The notes beneath the pieces were generated by a model. It ran no database searches, was not told the origin of the DNA, and worked only from the letters and a program-made list of their open reading frames with translations. A DNA stretch of 14,092 nt from an uncultured Succinivibrio sp. (GTDB lineage Bacteria > Pseudomonadota > Gammaproteobacteria > Enterobacterales > Succinivibrionaceae), in assembly GCA_900754255.1 (NCBI GenBank), contig CAAECI010000083.1, positions 1 to 14,092 of the forward strand, read 5' to 3'. Below are positions 14,019 through 14,092 of this stretch, piece by piece. Made by a program: the position numbers and the translations under genes. Numbering within the stretch: position 1 is the stretch's first letter; every line of letters begins with the position of its first letter.

Positions 14019-14092
14019 TCACTTAAAATGACCGATTTTTGCTCTTCTGATTTGTCCTAAACCTTTAAAATTCTGCTCATCTAGTTTGTCCG
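14016..14092. mobile_element. Probable end of an IS21-type insertion sequence (continues beyond window)
   Basis: Three direct copies of an 18-bp sequence stand here: TGCTCACTTAAAATGACC (14016-14033), TGCTCTTCTGATTTGTCC (14040-14057) and TGCTCATCTAGTTTGTCC (14074-14091). All share TGCTC at the left and CC at the right. Multiple short terminal repeats, an outer TG dinucleotide and TTTGTCC-like tails are typical of IS21-family ends. The outermost copy abuts the point where the ATPase gene loses homology. No transposase frame is visible because only 77 bases lie inside the window, so the family call rests on the repeat pattern. Confidence 0.5.

Overview
The window reads as a chromosomal stretch of a gammaproteobacterium. 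MetG (with a C-terminal tRNA-binding domain), RNase T, DusC and the Fe-type superoxide dismutase all resemble the enterobacterial versions. The genes mixed in with them (meso-diaminopimelate dehydrogenase, ammonia-dependent asparagine synthetase, a four-cysteine TSCPD protein, a possible FNR box) suit an anaerobic or host-associated lineage such as the Succinivibrionaceae. That family assignment is inference from protein resemblance, not a search result.

Layout. 1-312: 3' end of rnt, which meets a leftward pair (a TSCPD-domain protein followed by a YeiH-type membrane transporter) at a bidirectional terminator. 1672-2335: a long stretch with no convincing gene, possibly decayed coding sequence. 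2336-2908: sodB, converging with leftward ddh (2978-3964) at a second bidirectional terminator. 3965-4240: divergent regulatory region with an inverted repeat and a 16-bp sequence also found upstream of sodB. 4241-8896: rightward genes for a small secreted protein with a possible OB fold, an EamA transporter, metG and asnA, with hairpin terminators after metG and asnA. 8897-9341: AT-rich gap with an FNR-like box upstream of a small lipoprotein gene. 10020-11502: leftward dusC, tightly followed by an unknown periplasmic protein gene. 11700-12695: rightward MYG1/UPF0160-family hydrolase.

The last 1.4 kb (about 12700-14092) is accessory and degraded. It holds an IS200/IS605-family tnpA inactivated by two in-frame stops and a frameshift, with its end hairpin still visible. 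Next comes the C-terminal part of an ATPase/DUF4143 gene that has lost its nucleotide-binding half. At the window edge, three copies of an 18-bp direct repeat look like the end of an IS21-type insertion sequence, which probably caused the truncation.

The genes are mostly independent housekeeping and metabolic units: translation (metG, dusC, rnt), amino-acid and cell-wall precursor metabolism (asnA, ddh), oxidative defence (sodB) and transport. I see no defence island, CRISPR array, tRNA, rRNA or biosynthetic cluster, and no coherent new system. The points most worth a second look are the truncated ATPase with its repeat array, the TSCPD-transporter pair, the shared 16-bp element, and the untranslated stretch before sodB.
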